From assembly GCA_958296165.1 (NCBI GenBank), contig OY282447.1, positions 558,001 to 622,000 of the forward strand: DNA of 64,000 bases, given 5' to 3'. This DNA comes from an uncultured Pseudomonadales bacterium. Its GTDB lineage: Bacteria; Pseudomonadota; Gammaproteobacteria; Pseudomonadales; Azotimanducaceae. Positions 34,455 through 42,870 of this stretch are shown here, one piece after another. Position numbers and translations under genes: made by a program. Position 1 is the first letter of the stretch. Each line of letters starts with the position of its first letter. Under the pieces are notes generated by a model that saw only the letters and a list, made by a program, of their open reading frames with translations, did no database searches and was not told the origin of the DNA.

Positions 34455-37070
34455 ATGAGCGCGTGGGGTGCCCGCGCCTTGGCGGCCGTTTGCGCACTGG
34501 CGGTAGGCACTGCACTCGGCGCCGAAGACGCGCCCCACGCTGCCGACCTCCTCGCTCCCTCCGCCGACTATCTCGCACCCGAACGGCGCGTAGAAGTTGA
34601 AGCCTTGAAGGCGCAGGTGCGTCAGACCCCTAGCAATCGCGCCAACGCCCAGGCCCGAGCGCGAACCCTGTGGATGTGGATCAACGCCTACGCCCGGGCC
34701 GGGCGCTACGTGCCGGTGAATGCCACCGCTGCCGCGTCCGGCGTGCTCGCCTACCCACTCAACGCGCGTCGCATCGCCGGGCTGGATCCCACCATCCGCG
34801 AGCTGGCGCTCCTGGACGAACAACCCGATGCGGTCGGCGCGCTAGTGGCAGACACCGGCCCGTTCGAGGCGCGCAGCTACGCCACCATCCGGCAGACCTA
34901 CACGGTAGGCAGCAAGGACATCGAACCCGGCGGCGGCTTCGTGATTGCCCGGCACTTCATGACCGGCTTCGCCTACCAGACGGACGACGAAACAGGCGAC
35001 AACTACCTTTCCATCGCATCCTCCAATCCCACGGTGCGGTTCGCCAAGTCGTCGCTGCCGGTGCGCGGCATGCACGGCGGCTTTCGCGGCGCCGCAGACA
35101 TGCTGGTGTTCCGCGTCATCTCCGGGCGCTTGTCGGCCGGCGATAACGTAACGGTGGCCTATGGCGACACGACCGGCGGCGGGCGCGGCCTCTTGATGCC
35201 GAGTTTCTCAAGCGACCGCATGCCGCTGCCGCTGTATGTGGATTTCGACGGCACCGGCACCCTTGTGAGCCTGCCGATCCAGCCCATCGTCGTAATCGGC
35301 GGAAAGGTCGCGGGAGTTCACGGCTTCGCGCCGTCGGTGGTGGCGACGGGCGAGACGTTCGAGGTGGCCGTACGCGCCCAGGATCGGTTCTACAACCGCG
35401 CCGTGGGGCCGATTCCGGCCTGGGAAGTGGCGGTGAACGGCCAGCCGTTTGCGCGCATCGAGGCCAGCGCCGAGCCCATCGCCATCTTGGCCGGCGTGCA
35501 GTTCGACGCGCCCGGCGTGTACCGCTTCGCGTTCCGCTCCGAAGACGGCGCGATCGTTGGCGCCGCCAATCCCGTGCTGGTGGAGGAGGCACCCGAGCGG
35601 CGCATCTACTGGGGCGACACGCACGGCCACTCCGGTTTCGCCGAAGGCATCGGCACGCCGGAACGGTTCATGGTGTGGGCGCGCGACGACGCCCGACTGG
35701 ACTACGTGACGCACTCCGAGCACGACATCTGGATGGACGACTACGAATGGAGCGTGCTGCAGGAGAATGTGCAGCGCTTCTCCAAGGACGGCGAGTTCGT
35801 GGCCTTTCTGGGCTACGAGTGGACGATTCAGAACATCCAAGGCGGCCACCACAACGTGCTGTTCCGCACGCCCGATGGTCGCCGCCGCATTCCGGCGCAG
35901 GAGTTCGGCACTCTTTCCGCACTCTATCAGGGCCTGCGCGCGCATCACGATCCGCAGGACGTAGTGGTGATCCCGCACGCCCACCAAGCCGGCGACTACC
36001 GCCTGAACGACCCGCTCTTGGAACCGCTCGTGGAGATCATGTCGCAGCATGGCACGTTCGAGTGGTTCGGCCGCATGTACTTGAACCACGGCCACCAAGT
36101 GGGCTTCATCGCCGCCAGCGACAACCACTTGAGCCAGCCCGGCTATTCGGCGCCGCAAGGCGGCTCGCTGTCGCAACGCGGCGGCCTAGGGGCGCTGCGC
36201 AGCAACGCGCGCAGCCGCGATGCCTTGTTCGACGCCATGAAGAGTCTCGCCACCTACGCCACTACCGGCGACCGGATGATCCTGGACTTCGCCTTGAACG
36301 GCGTGGACATGGGGCAGCGCGCCCCGTTTGCGGAACAAAGAAGCATCCAAGGTCGCGTGGTGGGCACGGCGCCCATCGCCAGCATTGCGCTCGTGAAGAA
36401 CGATGCCGAGATATGGCGGCGGGACTATCTGACCAACGTAGACGCATCTGGCGACGGCGACTTTCTACTGACCTTTCGGTCTCCCTCCGAGCCGTTTCAC
36501 CCGGGCGACAATCCGCGCGGCTGGCGCTGGTGGCGCGGCGAGATCGTCGCGCAAGACGTCGTGATCGCCGCCGCCGAAGGCATGAACGTCCACAACGTCA
36601 GCACCCAAACCGTGGACATCACGGACGGTTCGAGCATCGCCTTCAGCACCTATACGCGCGGTGGCACCAGTTCCATCAAACTGCGCCTCGTCGACATTCG
36701 CCGCACCGCCCAGCTCACCGTCAAGCTGGCCGAAGGGCGCGAGTTCGGCGGTGGCCCGCCCCGCTTCCGAGCCCACAAGGTCGTTCCAGCGAGCGAGGTG
36801 GTGCTGCCGCTGCGCGACTTCGAGCGCGGGTCTGAGGCGGCGTCTGAGGGACGTGAGAGAGGCACCGTGCGGCGAGAACTGCGATTCGACGGCTACGAGG
36901 ATGTCGTGACCCTGCGCCGCATCGTTGCCGAAGGCGAGATGGACGTTTCATTCAGCGTGCAGGATCACGGCGACCGCCAAGGCGACTACTACTATGTGCG
37001 CGTTGAACAGGCCAACGACGCAGTCGCTTGGAGCAGCCCGATCTGGGTGGGCGGCTTTCGCAAACGCTGA
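34455..37070 (+). CDS. DUF3604 (PHP-like) secreted protein
   Basis: About 871 residues with a signal peptide (LAAVCALAVGTALGAE) and a DUF3604 domain. Putative metal ligands typical of PHP-type phosphoesterase folds are visible: IYWGDTHGHSGFAEG near residue 385, DYVTHSEHD near 418, VIPHAHQAGDY near 506 and FIAASDNHLSQPG near 550. DUF3604 proteins are common in marine proteobacteria and have no agreed function. An alternative GTG start at 34434 would overlap the peptidase stop (GTGA); the ATG at 34455 gives a better signal peptide. The stop is followed by an 18-base tandem repeat before the HIT gene. Confidence 0.85.
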   Translation: MSAWGARALAAVCALAVGTALGAEDAPHAADLLAPSADYLAPERRVEVEALKAQVRQTPSNRANAQARARTLWMWINAYARAGRYVPVNATAAASGVLAYPLNARRIAGLDPTIRELALLDEQPDAVGALVADTGPFEARSYATIRQTYTVGSKDIEPGGGFVIARHFMTGFAYQTDDETGDNYLSIASSNPTVRFAKSSLPVRGMHGGFRGAADMLVFRVISGRLSAGDNVTVAYGDTTGGGRGLLMPSFSSDRMPLPLYVDFDGTGTLVSLPIQPIVVIGGKVAGVHGFAPSVVATGETFEVAVRAQDRFYNRAVGPIPAWEVAVNGQPFARIEASAEPIAILAGVQFDAPGVYRFAFRSEDGAIVGAANPVLVEEAPERRIYWGDTHGHSGFAEGIGTPERFMVWARDDARLDYVTHSEHDIWMDDYEWSVLQENVQRFSKDGEFVAFLGYEWTIQNIQGGHHNVLFRTPDGRRRIPAQEFGTLSALYQGLRAHHDPQDVVVIPHAHQAGDYRLNDPLLEPLVEIMSQHGTFEWFGRMYLNHGHQVGFIAASDNHLSQPGYSAPQGGSLSQRGGLGALRSNARSRDALFDAMKSLATYATTGDRMILDFALNGVDMGQRAPFAEQRSIQGRVVGTAPIASIALVKNDAEIWRRDYLTNVDASGDGDFLLTFRSPSEPFHPGDNPRGWRWWRGEIVAQDVVIAAAEGMNVHNVSTQTVDITDGSSIAFSTYTRGGTSSIKLRLVDIRRTAQLTVKLAEGREFGGGPPRFRAHKVVPASEVVLPLRDFERGSEAASEGRERGTVRRELRFDGYEDVVTLRRIVAEGEMDVSFSVQDHGDRQGDYYYVRVEQANDAVAWSSPIWVGGFRKR

Positions 37071-37098
37071 GGGCTCCCTAAACGCTGAGGGCTCCCTA
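37063..37098. repeat. 18-bp tandem duplication at the end of the DUF3604 gene
   Basis: The unit AACGCTGAGGGCTCCCTA occurs at 37063-37080 and 37081-37098, followed by a partial third copy (AGCGCTGA). The first copy contains the stop codon of the upstream gene, so the duplication extended the intergenic gap and created a second copy of the stop context. It looks like replication slippage. Confidence 0.85.
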
Positions 37099-37120
37099 AG
37101 CGCTGAAAAAGGAAAACGAA

Positions 37121-37528
37121 ATGACATTCACCCTGCACGAAAAGCTGGCGGCAGACTGCGAGCGGCTCGGCGAGCTGACGCTCTGCACCGTGCTCTTGAT
37201 GCGCGACGATCGTTTCCCGTGGACGATCCTAGTGCCGCGCTTGGACGCGCTGCGCGACTTCCACGACCTGCCCCGGCAGCATGCCTTGGCGTTGTTCGAC
37301 GAGATCGATACGGTATCCCGCGCACTGGTCGATGCGTTCGGGGCAGAGAAGATCAATGTCGCCGCGCTCGGCAACCAAGTGCCGCAGCTGCACGTGCATG
37401 TGATCGCCCGCTACGCAAACGACGCCGCCTGGCCGGGCCCGGTGTGGAACGCCGGCGTTGCCCAGAACGCGGACCTTAGCGCCATAGCCCGCCGAGCGGC
37501 GGCGCTGCGCAGCACGTTGGGCCTGTAG
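37121..37528 (+). CDS. HIT-domain protein
   Basis: A 135-residue histidine-triad protein, likely a nucleotide hydrolase or transferase acting on dinucleoside polyphosphates or AMP conjugates. The triad region reads QLHVHVIAR: the first His of the usual HxHxH is Gln, but the middle His, the nucleophile in Fhit and Hint proteins, is kept. The sequence FPWTILVPRLDALRDFHDL and NVAALGNQVPQLHVH are typical of short proteobacterial HIT proteins. The ATG has an AAAAAGGA ribosome site. It lies 7 bases ahead of pgk. Confidence 0.92.
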   Translation: MTFTLHEKLAADCERLGELTLCTVLLMRDDRFPWTILVPRLDALRDFHDLPRQHALALFDEIDTVSRALVDAFGAEKINVAALGNQVPQLHVHVIARYANDAAWPGPVWNAGVAQNADLSAIARRAAALRSTLGL

Positions 37529-37535
37529 ATACGCC

Positions 37536-38717
37536 GTGACCCTTCCGATGCTGCGCGACGTGCCGGTGCGCGGCCGGCGCGTGTTGATCCGGGAGGACTT
37601 CAACGTGCCGATCGGCGACGGCAAAGTGCGCAACGCCGCCCGCATCGACGCCGCGTTGCCTACCATCCGCCACTGTCTGAGCGCCGGCGCCGCCGTGATC
37701 TTGGTGTCGCATCTCGGCCGCCCGGTACCCGGCAAACGCGACGGCACGCTGTCGTTGGCGCCCGTGGCGCGGGCGCTCGGCGAGCGGCTGCACATGAACG
37801 TAGCGCTGCTGGAGGATTGGCACGAGGCCACCACGCTGCGGCCCGGCAGTATCGCGCTGTTGGAGAACATCCGCTTCGAGCCCGGTGAGACGAACAACGA
37901 TCGGGCTCTGGCGGAGCGGCTGGCGGCGCTCTGCGACGTCTTCGTCATGGATGCGTTCGGCACCGCGCACCGCGCCCATGCCTCCACTTGCGGCGTCATC
38001 GACGCTGCACCGACGGCTTGCGCCGGGCCGTTGCTCGAAGCGGAACTGAACGCGCTCGGGCGGGCTCTCGGAGGCGACCTCGCACGTCCGTTTGTCGCCA
38101 TCGTCGGCGGCGCCAAGGTATCCACCAAGCTCGCTTTGCTGGAATCGCTGGCGACGCTGGCGGATGCGATCGTCGTCGGCGGCGGCATCGCCAACACTTT
38201 CCTGCTCGCCGCCGGCGCCGGCGTAGGAGAGTCCCTGGCTGAGCCTAGCATGGTGCCGGTGGCCGAACGCATCATGGCGAGAGTCCATGTACCCATTCCC
38301 GTCGATGTGATGACGGCGCGGCATGGCGAGACCGCGCCCCGAGAGGCTCGGCTGCGGCAGTGGAAAGAGGTCGCGGACGACGAGGCGATCCTGGATCTAG
38401 GCCCGGAGACGCTGCGCCGCTTGCGCAGCACGATCGAGAGCGCCGGCACGATCATCTGGAACGGGCCGCTGGGCGTCTTCGAGTTCGACCAGTTCGGCGA
38501 AGGCACGCGCACTCTGGCCGAAGCCGTCGCGGCGTCTAGCGCGTTCTCCATCGCCGGCGGCGGCGACACCTTGGCAGCCATCGACAAGTACGATGCCGGC
38601 GACGGCCTTTCCTATCTGTCCACCGGCGGCGGCGCGTTCCTGGAGTTCGTGCAAGGCGAGACCTTGCCGGCCGTCGCCGCCCTGCAACGGCGCGCCGGAC
38701 GCGCCTCATGCGGCTAG
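37536..38717 (+). CDS. pgk: Phosphoglycerate kinase
   Basis: A 393-residue glycolytic/gluconeogenic enzyme interconverting 1,3-bisphosphoglycerate and 3-phosphoglycerate with ADP/ATP. Substrate-binding motifs REDFNVP and VSHLGRPVPG are near the N-terminus, the hinge and nucleotide site VGGAKVSTKLALLESL is near residue 190, and the ATP loop GGGDTLAAIDKYD is near 345. Length matches bacterial Pgk. GTG at 37536 is the likely start, with an ATG at 37548 as alternative. The 3' end overlaps the FAD oxidase by 10 bases. The central Asp-Phe-Asn region is intact, so it should be active. Confidence 0.96.
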   Translation: MTLPMLRDVPVRGRRVLIREDFNVPIGDGKVRNAARIDAALPTIRHCLSAGAAVILVSHLGRPVPGKRDGTLSLAPVARALGERLHMNVALLEDWHEATTLRPGSIALLENIRFEPGETNNDRALAERLAALCDVFVMDAFGTAHRAHASTCGVIDAAPTACAGPLLEAELNALGRALGGDLARPFVAIVGGAKVSTKLALLESLATLADAIVVGGGIANTFLLAAGAGVGESLAEPSMVPVAERIMARVHVPIPVDVMTARHGETAPREARLRQWKEVADDEAILDLGPETLRRLRSTIESAGTIIWNGPLGVFEFDQFGEGTRTLAEAVAASSAFSIAGGGDTLAAIDKYDAGDGLSYLSTGGGAFLEFVQGETLPAVAALQRRAGRASCG

Positions 38718-40105
38718 GGCGCCAAGTGCCACGGATCGTCGAGCAACTGCACACCGTCTTCCCCGCCAAGCGCGTCAAGACCACGCCGCAGGTCTTGGCG
38801 ACTTGGGGCGGCGACTGGACGCGGAGTTTCCCCATCGCGCCCTCGGCGGTGGTGTTTCCGGAGACCATCCAAGAGGTGGCCGCGCTCACCAAGCTCGCCA
38901 ACGAGGCTGGCCTTCAACTGGTGCCCTCCGGGGGGCGCACCGGACTGTCGGGCGGCGCAGTGGCCAGCCACGGCGAAGTGGTGGTCTCGTTCGAGCGGAT
39001 GAATCGCATTCTCGGTTTCGATGCCGCCGACCGCGTGGTGCGCTGCCAGGCCGGCGTGGTCACCCAGGCGCTGCAGGCGTACGCAGCCGAGCAGGGGCTC
39101 TGCTATCCGGTGGACTTCGCCTCCTCCGGCACCAGCCAGATCGGCGGCAACGTGGCCACCAACGCCGGCGGCATCAAGGTGATCCGCTACGGCCTCACGC
39201 GCGATTGGATCGCTGGCCTGACGGTCGTGACCGGCGCCGGAGACGTGCTGGAACTGAACCGCGGGCTGGTCAAGAACGCCACTGGCTACGATTTGCGGCA
39301 CCTGTTCATCGGCGCCGAGGGCACGCTCGGCTTCGTGGTCGAGGCGGACGTGCGCTTGACGGAAGCTCCGCCGCCCAGCCGGGTGATGGTGCTGGGGTTG
39401 GATCGCTTCGCGGACATCCTGAAAGTGTTGGCGGCGTTTCAATCGCGGCTGACGCTCTCCGCATTCGAGTTCTTCTCCGAACTGGCGCTCGGCAAGGTGT
39501 TGGCGCACCGGCAGCTCACGAGACCTTTCGAGAAACCGGCCGCTTTCTACGCCTTGCTGGAGTTCGACGCCGCAGCCGAAGAGGCGGCGCTGGCGGCGTT
39601 CGAGGATGTTCTCGCCGCCGGCTGGGTGGGCGACGGCGTAGCCAGCCGCTCGGACGCGCAAGCTGCATCCTTGTGGGCGCTGCGCGAAGGCATCACCGAG
39701 AGCATCGCCGCCGAGACGCCGTACAAGAACGATCTGGCCGTGCGCGTGTCGGCGGTGCCGGCCTTTCTCGACGATGTGGACCAACTGGTAGCCGAGCACT
39801 ACCCGGATTGGCAGGTGTGCTGGTTCGGCCACATCGGCGACGGCAACCTGCACCTGAACATCTTGAAGCCGGCCGGCCTCAGCGTCGATGCCTTCTACCG
39901 GCGCTGCCACGGCATCAGCCCGAACCTGTTCGAGGCAGTGCGCAAACGGGGCGGCAGCATCTCCGCCGAGCACGGCGTCGGTCTGCTGAAACGCGATTTC
40001 CTCAGCTACACCCGCAGCGGCGCGGAAATCGACATCATGCGGGCGGTGAAGAAGGTGCTCGACCCGAACGGCGTGATGAATCCCGGCAAGCTGCTAGCCG
40101 ATTAG
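38708..40105 (+). CDS. FAD-linked oxidase, GlcD / D-2-hydroxyacid dehydrogenase type
   Basis: A 465-residue flavoprotein. The FAD-binding-4 domain (about 40-220) carries [13 protein letters not shown] and [20 protein letters not shown]. The C-terminal FAD-oxidase domain has [13 protein letters not shown] and [18 protein letters not shown], motifs shared by glycolate oxidase GlcD, D-lactate dehydrogenase and D-2-hydroxyglutarate dehydrogenase; the substrate cannot be fixed from sequence. The first 10 bases overlap pgk. If the substrate is D-2-hydroxyglutarate, coupling to PGK/SerA-type metabolism would make sense, but serA is not here. The 3' end overlaps the convergent rpiA by 12 bases. Confidence 0.92.
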   Translation: MRLGRQVPRIVEQLHTVFPAKRVKTTPQVLATWGGDWTRSFPIAPSAVVFPETIQEVAALTKLANEAGLQLVPSGGRTGLSGGAVASHGEVVVSFERMNRILGFDAADRVVRCQAGVVTQALQAYAAEQGLCYPVDFASSGTSQIGGNVATNAGGIKVIRYGLTRDWIAGLTVVTGAGDVLELNRGLVKNATGYDLRHLFIGAEGTLGFVVEADVRLTEAPPPSRVMVLGLDRFADILKVLAAFQSRLTLSAFEFFSELALGKVLAHRQLTRPFEKPAAFYALLEFDAAAEEAALAAFEDVLAAGWVGDGVASRSDAQAASLWALREGITESIAAETPYKNDLAVRVSAVPAFLDDVDQLVAEHYPDWQVCWFGHIGDGNLHLNILKPAGLSVDAFYRRCHGISPNLFEAVRKRGGSISAEHGVGLLKRDFLSYTRSGAEIDIMRAVKKVLDPNGVMNPGKLLAD

Positions 40106-40771
40106 CCGCACACCCGTGGGCGTGCCCACGAGCACCTTCTGCGGCGCCGCGTTGGCGAAGATGCCGTTCTCGACCACTCCGGCGATGTTGTTGAGGCGCG
40201 TCTCCAAAGCCGCGGGTTCGTCGATGGCAAGGCCATGCACATCGAGGATGTGATTGCCATTGTCGGTGACGAAGCCGGCGCGCGGCACCGCGTTGCCGCC
40301 GAGTCGGGCGAGCTCTTTCGCCACCAAGCGCCGCGCCATCGGAATCACCTCCACCGGCAGCGGAAAGGCGCCGAGCACATCGACGAGCTTGCTTTGGTCG
40401 ACGATGCACACGAACCGCTCGGCGCTCGCCGCGACGATCTTCTCCCGCGTGAGAGCGCCGCCGCCGCCCTTGACGAGCGCTCGCTCCGGGTTCACTTCAT
40501 CGGCGCCGTCCACGTATACAGCCACCTCCTCGATGGCGTTCAGGTCGCGCACCGGAATGCCGTGCGACTGCAGCCGCAGGGTGCTCGCATCGCTGCTCGA
40601 GACCGCAGCCTCGAACTTCGCCTTAACGGTTGCCAGCGCGTCGATGAAGCAATCGGCCGTGCTGCCGGTGCCGACGCCCACTATGCAGCCGGGCGTCAGC
40701 CACGGCACCACCATCTCGAGCGCCGCTTGGGCGACCAAGCGCTTGAGTTCGTCTTGGGAGGCGCCCGCCAA
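40094..40771 (-). CDS. rpiA: Ribose-5-phosphate isomerase A
   Basis: A 225-residue pentose-phosphate enzyme that interconverts ribose-5-phosphate and ribulose-5-phosphate. The phosphate loop [16 protein letters not shown], the catalytic segment [13 protein letters not shown] and the [14 protein letters not shown] and [12 protein letters not shown] motifs match Escherichia RpiA along the full length (219 residues there). No ATG fits; the TTG at 40771 gives a start like that of the Escherichia protein (xxxxDELK) and lies 5 bases after the def stop, so the two should be cotranscribed. Confidence 0.95.
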   Translation of the reverse strand: MAGASQDELKRLVAQAALEMVVPWLTPGCIVGVGTGSTADCFIDALATVKAKFEAAVSSSDASTLRLQSHGIPVRDLNAIEEVAVYVDGADEVNPERALVKGGGGALTREKIVAASAERFVCIVDQSKLVDVLGAFPLPVEVIPMARRLVAKELARLGGNAVPRAGFVTDNGNHILDVHGLAIDEPAALETRLNNIAGVVENGIFANAAPQKVLVGTPTGVRLIG

Positions 40772-40776
40772 GTGGC

Positions 40777-41319
40777 CTAGCCGTCGCTTGGCAGAAGGTA
40801 GCGGACGTATTCTTCCTCGAACGCGAGCTGGCGCGGGTCCGCGATGCGATCCACATAGAGCTTGCCGTCGAGGTGATCGAACTCGTGCTGGAACACCGTC
40901 GCGAGAAAGCCCTTGGCGACGATGCTGCGGCGTTCGCCGCGCAGATCGGTGAAGGCGACGCGGATGTGCTGCGGCCTCTGCACGAAGCCGCGCAGCCCCG
41001 GCACAGACAAGCAGCCCTCCCAGTAGCCGGCGCACTCCGCCCCGCATACGTCGATCGTCGGGTTCACGCACACCGTCAACGGCATCGGCGCTAGTTCGCC
41101 GTAGCGGCTGCTGCCGCCCCGAATCTCGACGATGGCCAAGCGAAAGCTCTCGTTGATCTGCGGCGCAGCGAGGCCGATGCCGCCGTAGTCGTGCAGCGTG
41201 TCGATCATGTCCGCGACCAGGCGGTGCAGGGCGGCGCTGCCGATGTCCTCGGCCGGCACCGCTCTAGCGACCCGCCGCAACGCCGGGTGGCCCATGCGAA
41301 TGATCTTGCGCACCGCCAT
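40777..41319 (-). CDS. def: Peptide deformylase
   Basis: A 180-residue metalloenzyme that removes the formyl group from nascent proteins. All three motifs are present: [17 protein letters not shown] and the metal-binding QHEFDHLDG. The start is the ATG at 41319, giving [18 protein letters not shown]; the frame stays open further upstream into the cyclo-ligase gene. It stands apart from the usual def-fmt pair and lies 5 bases after the cyclo-ligase stop. It may be a second deformylase copy in the genome, which cannot be judged here. Confidence 0.95.
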   Translation of the reverse strand: MAVRKIIRMGHPALRRVARAVPAEDIGSAALHRLVADMIDTLHDYGGIGLAAPQINESFRLAIVEIRGGSSRYGELAPMPLTVCVNPTIDVCGAECAGYWEGCLSVPGLRGFVQRPQHIRVAFTDLRGERRSIVAKGFLATVFQHEFDHLDGKLYVDRIADPRQLAFEEEYVRYLLPSDG

Positions 41320-41324
41320 GTTCG

Positions 41325-41882
41325 CTATTGTCGGCGAATTGGCCGGCGTTTGGCTGCGGCGCTGCGGACGTTCCGCCAACCTTGCTCGGTGACCAGCGCA
41401 TCCACCGGCACATCCCAAGGATTGCTGGGCAGCGCCTCCACCCGCTGGCAGGCATGGGCCACGCCGATGCGCAACGCGGTCGGATGGGCCGCGAAATAGC
41501 GGTCGTAGTAGCCTCCGCCCATGCCCAGGCGGTTGCCGCCGTCGTCGAAGGCCACCAGGGGCGCGAGCACGACGGTGGGCAGGAGCGGTGGGGGTTCGCC
41601 CGTTAGGTCCGCGCCATCGTGCGGCGCGGCAGGCTCCGGTATGCCGTAGCGGTTGTCGCGCAGTGCGGTGTCAGGGCGATAGCTGGCGAACGCCATCCGT
41701 TGACCGCTGAGCACAGGCAGGGCGACTGCGATGCGGCGTTGCCAGCACACGTCGATCAGCGGCGCCAGATCCACTTCGCCATCCCGAGCGTAATAGGCAG
41801 CTACGACGTCCGTGCTGGCGAGACGCTCGACGATGGAATGTGCCACTGCGTCGGCATGGCGGTGCTGCGCGTCGGCACACAA
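41325..41882 (-). CDS. fau: 5-formyltetrahydrofolate cyclo-ligase
   Basis: At least 185 residues; converts 5-formyl-THF to 5,10-methenyl-THF using ATP. The signature GGNRLGMGGGYYDRYFA is near the C-terminus, and KPRLS-like GIPEP plus substrate-site residues precede it. It lies directly downstream of the 6S RNA gene, the same order as ssrS-ygfA in Escherichia. The start is unclear: TTG at 41882 is used here, but the conserved RRRRAL region lies just before it and no ATG, GTG or TTG is in frame further up; a CTG near 41918 or RNA-processing-related initiation is possible. Folate one-carbon metabolism links it loosely to the glycine-cleavage genes nearby. Confidence 0.9.
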   Translation of the reverse strand: MCADAQHRHADAVAHSIVERLASTDVVAAYYARDGEVDLAPLIDVCWQRRIAVALPVLSGQRMAFASYRPDTALRDNRYGIPEPAAPHDGADLTGEPPPLLPTVVLAPLVAFDDGGNRLGMGGGYYDRYFAAHPTALRIGVAHACQRVEALPSNPWDVPVDALVTEQGWRNVRSAAAKRRPIRRQ

Positions 41883-41951
41883 GGCGCGGCGCCGGCGCCG
41901 GTAGACAGTGCGCAGACGGCGCAGTGGCGGCGAGCGTGGCGGCGCGATGGC

Positions 41952-42158
41952 TGTCTCCCGGCGATGCGGCTGCCTAGGCTACCTTGAACCGTCGTGGTTC
42001 AAGGCGGGGATCCAGGCCGACACCTAAGGCTTCCCTCGACCAATGCCGGGCTAGCCCGGCAGAAGGTCCTCGGGTATGCGCACTGTCGCCGACGCCGAAT
42101 CCCCTTGGGTTTCTATAACGGCTCAAGGGTGACTGGCTGGCCAACACCCCAGGAGACG
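41952..42158 (-). ncRNA. ssrS: 6S RNA
   Basis: About 207 nt, a regulator that binds the sigma-70 RNA polymerase holoenzyme by mimicking an open promoter. The ends form the closing stem: GTCTCC near the 5' end (42158) pairs with GGAGAC near the 3' end (41953). Segments shared with Escherichia 6S RNA are visible: GGCCAGCCAGTCACCCTTGAGCCG in two adjoining pieces near the 5' side, and the hairpin CCTTGAACC...GGTTCAAGG at 41982-42004. It lies between zapA and the cyclo-ligase gene exactly as in many gammaproteobacteria. It is slightly longer than the 184-nt Escherichia RNA; the ends are inferred from stem pairing and the promoter. Confidence 0.92.
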
Positions 42159-42163
42159 GTGCG

Positions 42164-42191
42164 AGTATAGCCGCACGAGCACACGACTCAA
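42164..42191 (-). promoter_or_regulatory. Sigma-70 promoter of the 6S RNA gene
   Basis: On the minus strand, -35 TTGAGT (42191-42186), a 16-base spacer and -10 TATACT (42169-42164) end about 6 bases before the predicted 5' end of 6S RNA. The -35 begins only a few bases after the zapA stop (42195). Confidence 0.75.
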
Positions 42192-42194
42192 TAG

Positions 42195-42497
42195 TCAGTG
42201 CCCACGGTCGAGCCGACGTTGTTCGATGGCGTTTTGCAGACGCGCCGTCAAGTGGTCCACCTCCTGCCCGGCGGCGTCCAATCTGTGCCGTAGGCGCAGG
42301 TTGTCGTGGGCGATATTGAGCGCCGCCATGATGGCTAGCCGGTCCAAGCCGGCAACGTTGCCGGCATCGCGAATCGCACGCATGCGTTCGTCAAGGTCGC
42401 TGGCGGATGCCACCAAGTCGTCCAACTCGTCCTCCGCGCAACGCACCTGATACTCGTTGTCGAGTATCCGCACCACCTTGGTGACGGCAACGCTCAA
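42195..42497 (-). CDS. zapA: Cell division protein ZapA
   Basis: A 100-residue cytoplasmic protein that bundles FtsZ filaments at the division ring. The N-terminal globular part VRILDNEYQVRCAEDELDDL and the following LDRLAIMAALNIAHDNLRL helix are the ZapA hallmarks, ending in a coiled coil. The start is a TTG at 42497 that overlaps the stop of the upstream coiled-coil gene (TTGA), giving MSVAVTKVVRIL; the frame remains open further upstream but that extension is unlike ZapA. Position before 6S RNA matches the conserved gammaproteobacterial order. Confidence 0.92.
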   Translation of the reverse strand: MSVAVTKVVRILDNEYQVRCAEDELDDLVASASDLDERMRAIRDAGNVAGLDRLAIMAALNIAHDNLRLRHRLDAAGQEVDHLTARLQNAIEQRRLDRGH

Positions 42498-42703
42498 AGC
42501 GCCTCGTCCAGGTTCTTCAGACGGCCGATCATGGCGTCGATCTTGGACTTGGCCAGGTCGTTGCGCTCCGTGAGACTGGCGCGTTCCGCGTGCCAAGCCT
42601 GCTGCTCCTTGCGCAGCTTCTCGTTCTCTTGAACGAGCGCATCGCAGAGTGCTACGAGTTCGTCCACCTTGGCTTCCAGAGCGCTGAAATCCATCTCTTC
42701 CAT
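42494..42703 (-). CDS. Small coiled-coil protein upstream of zapA (TIGR02449/ZapB-like)
   Basis: A 69-residue, highly charged, almost wholly coiled-coil protein (EAKVDELVALCDALVQENEK). Small proteins of this kind regularly precede zapA in Pseudomonas-type genomes and are annotated as TIGR02449 or ZapB-like; a division-related role is inferred from context. The ATG at 42703 was chosen because GGAGG (42713-42709) precedes it by 5 bases; ATGs at 42715 and 42754 are alternatives. Its stop overlaps the zapA start by four bases, so the two are coupled. Confidence 0.82.
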   Translation of the reverse strand: MEEMDFSALEAKVDELVALCDALVQENEKLRKEQQAWHAERASLTERNDLAKSKIDAMIGRLKNLDEAL

Positions 42704-42870
42704 GCTTTCCTCCATGCGTTGCCGCTTCTTTCGAGTTGAGTCGTTGACAGGCATTGCAGCCTGAAGGCCGATGCCGACAACACTCCTATGTTGCCGCAAT
42801 TCCACGCTTAAGTGCGTGCAATTTGCATGACGATTCGGCCAGCGGCGCGGATGCTGTAGGCTCGCGCCAC

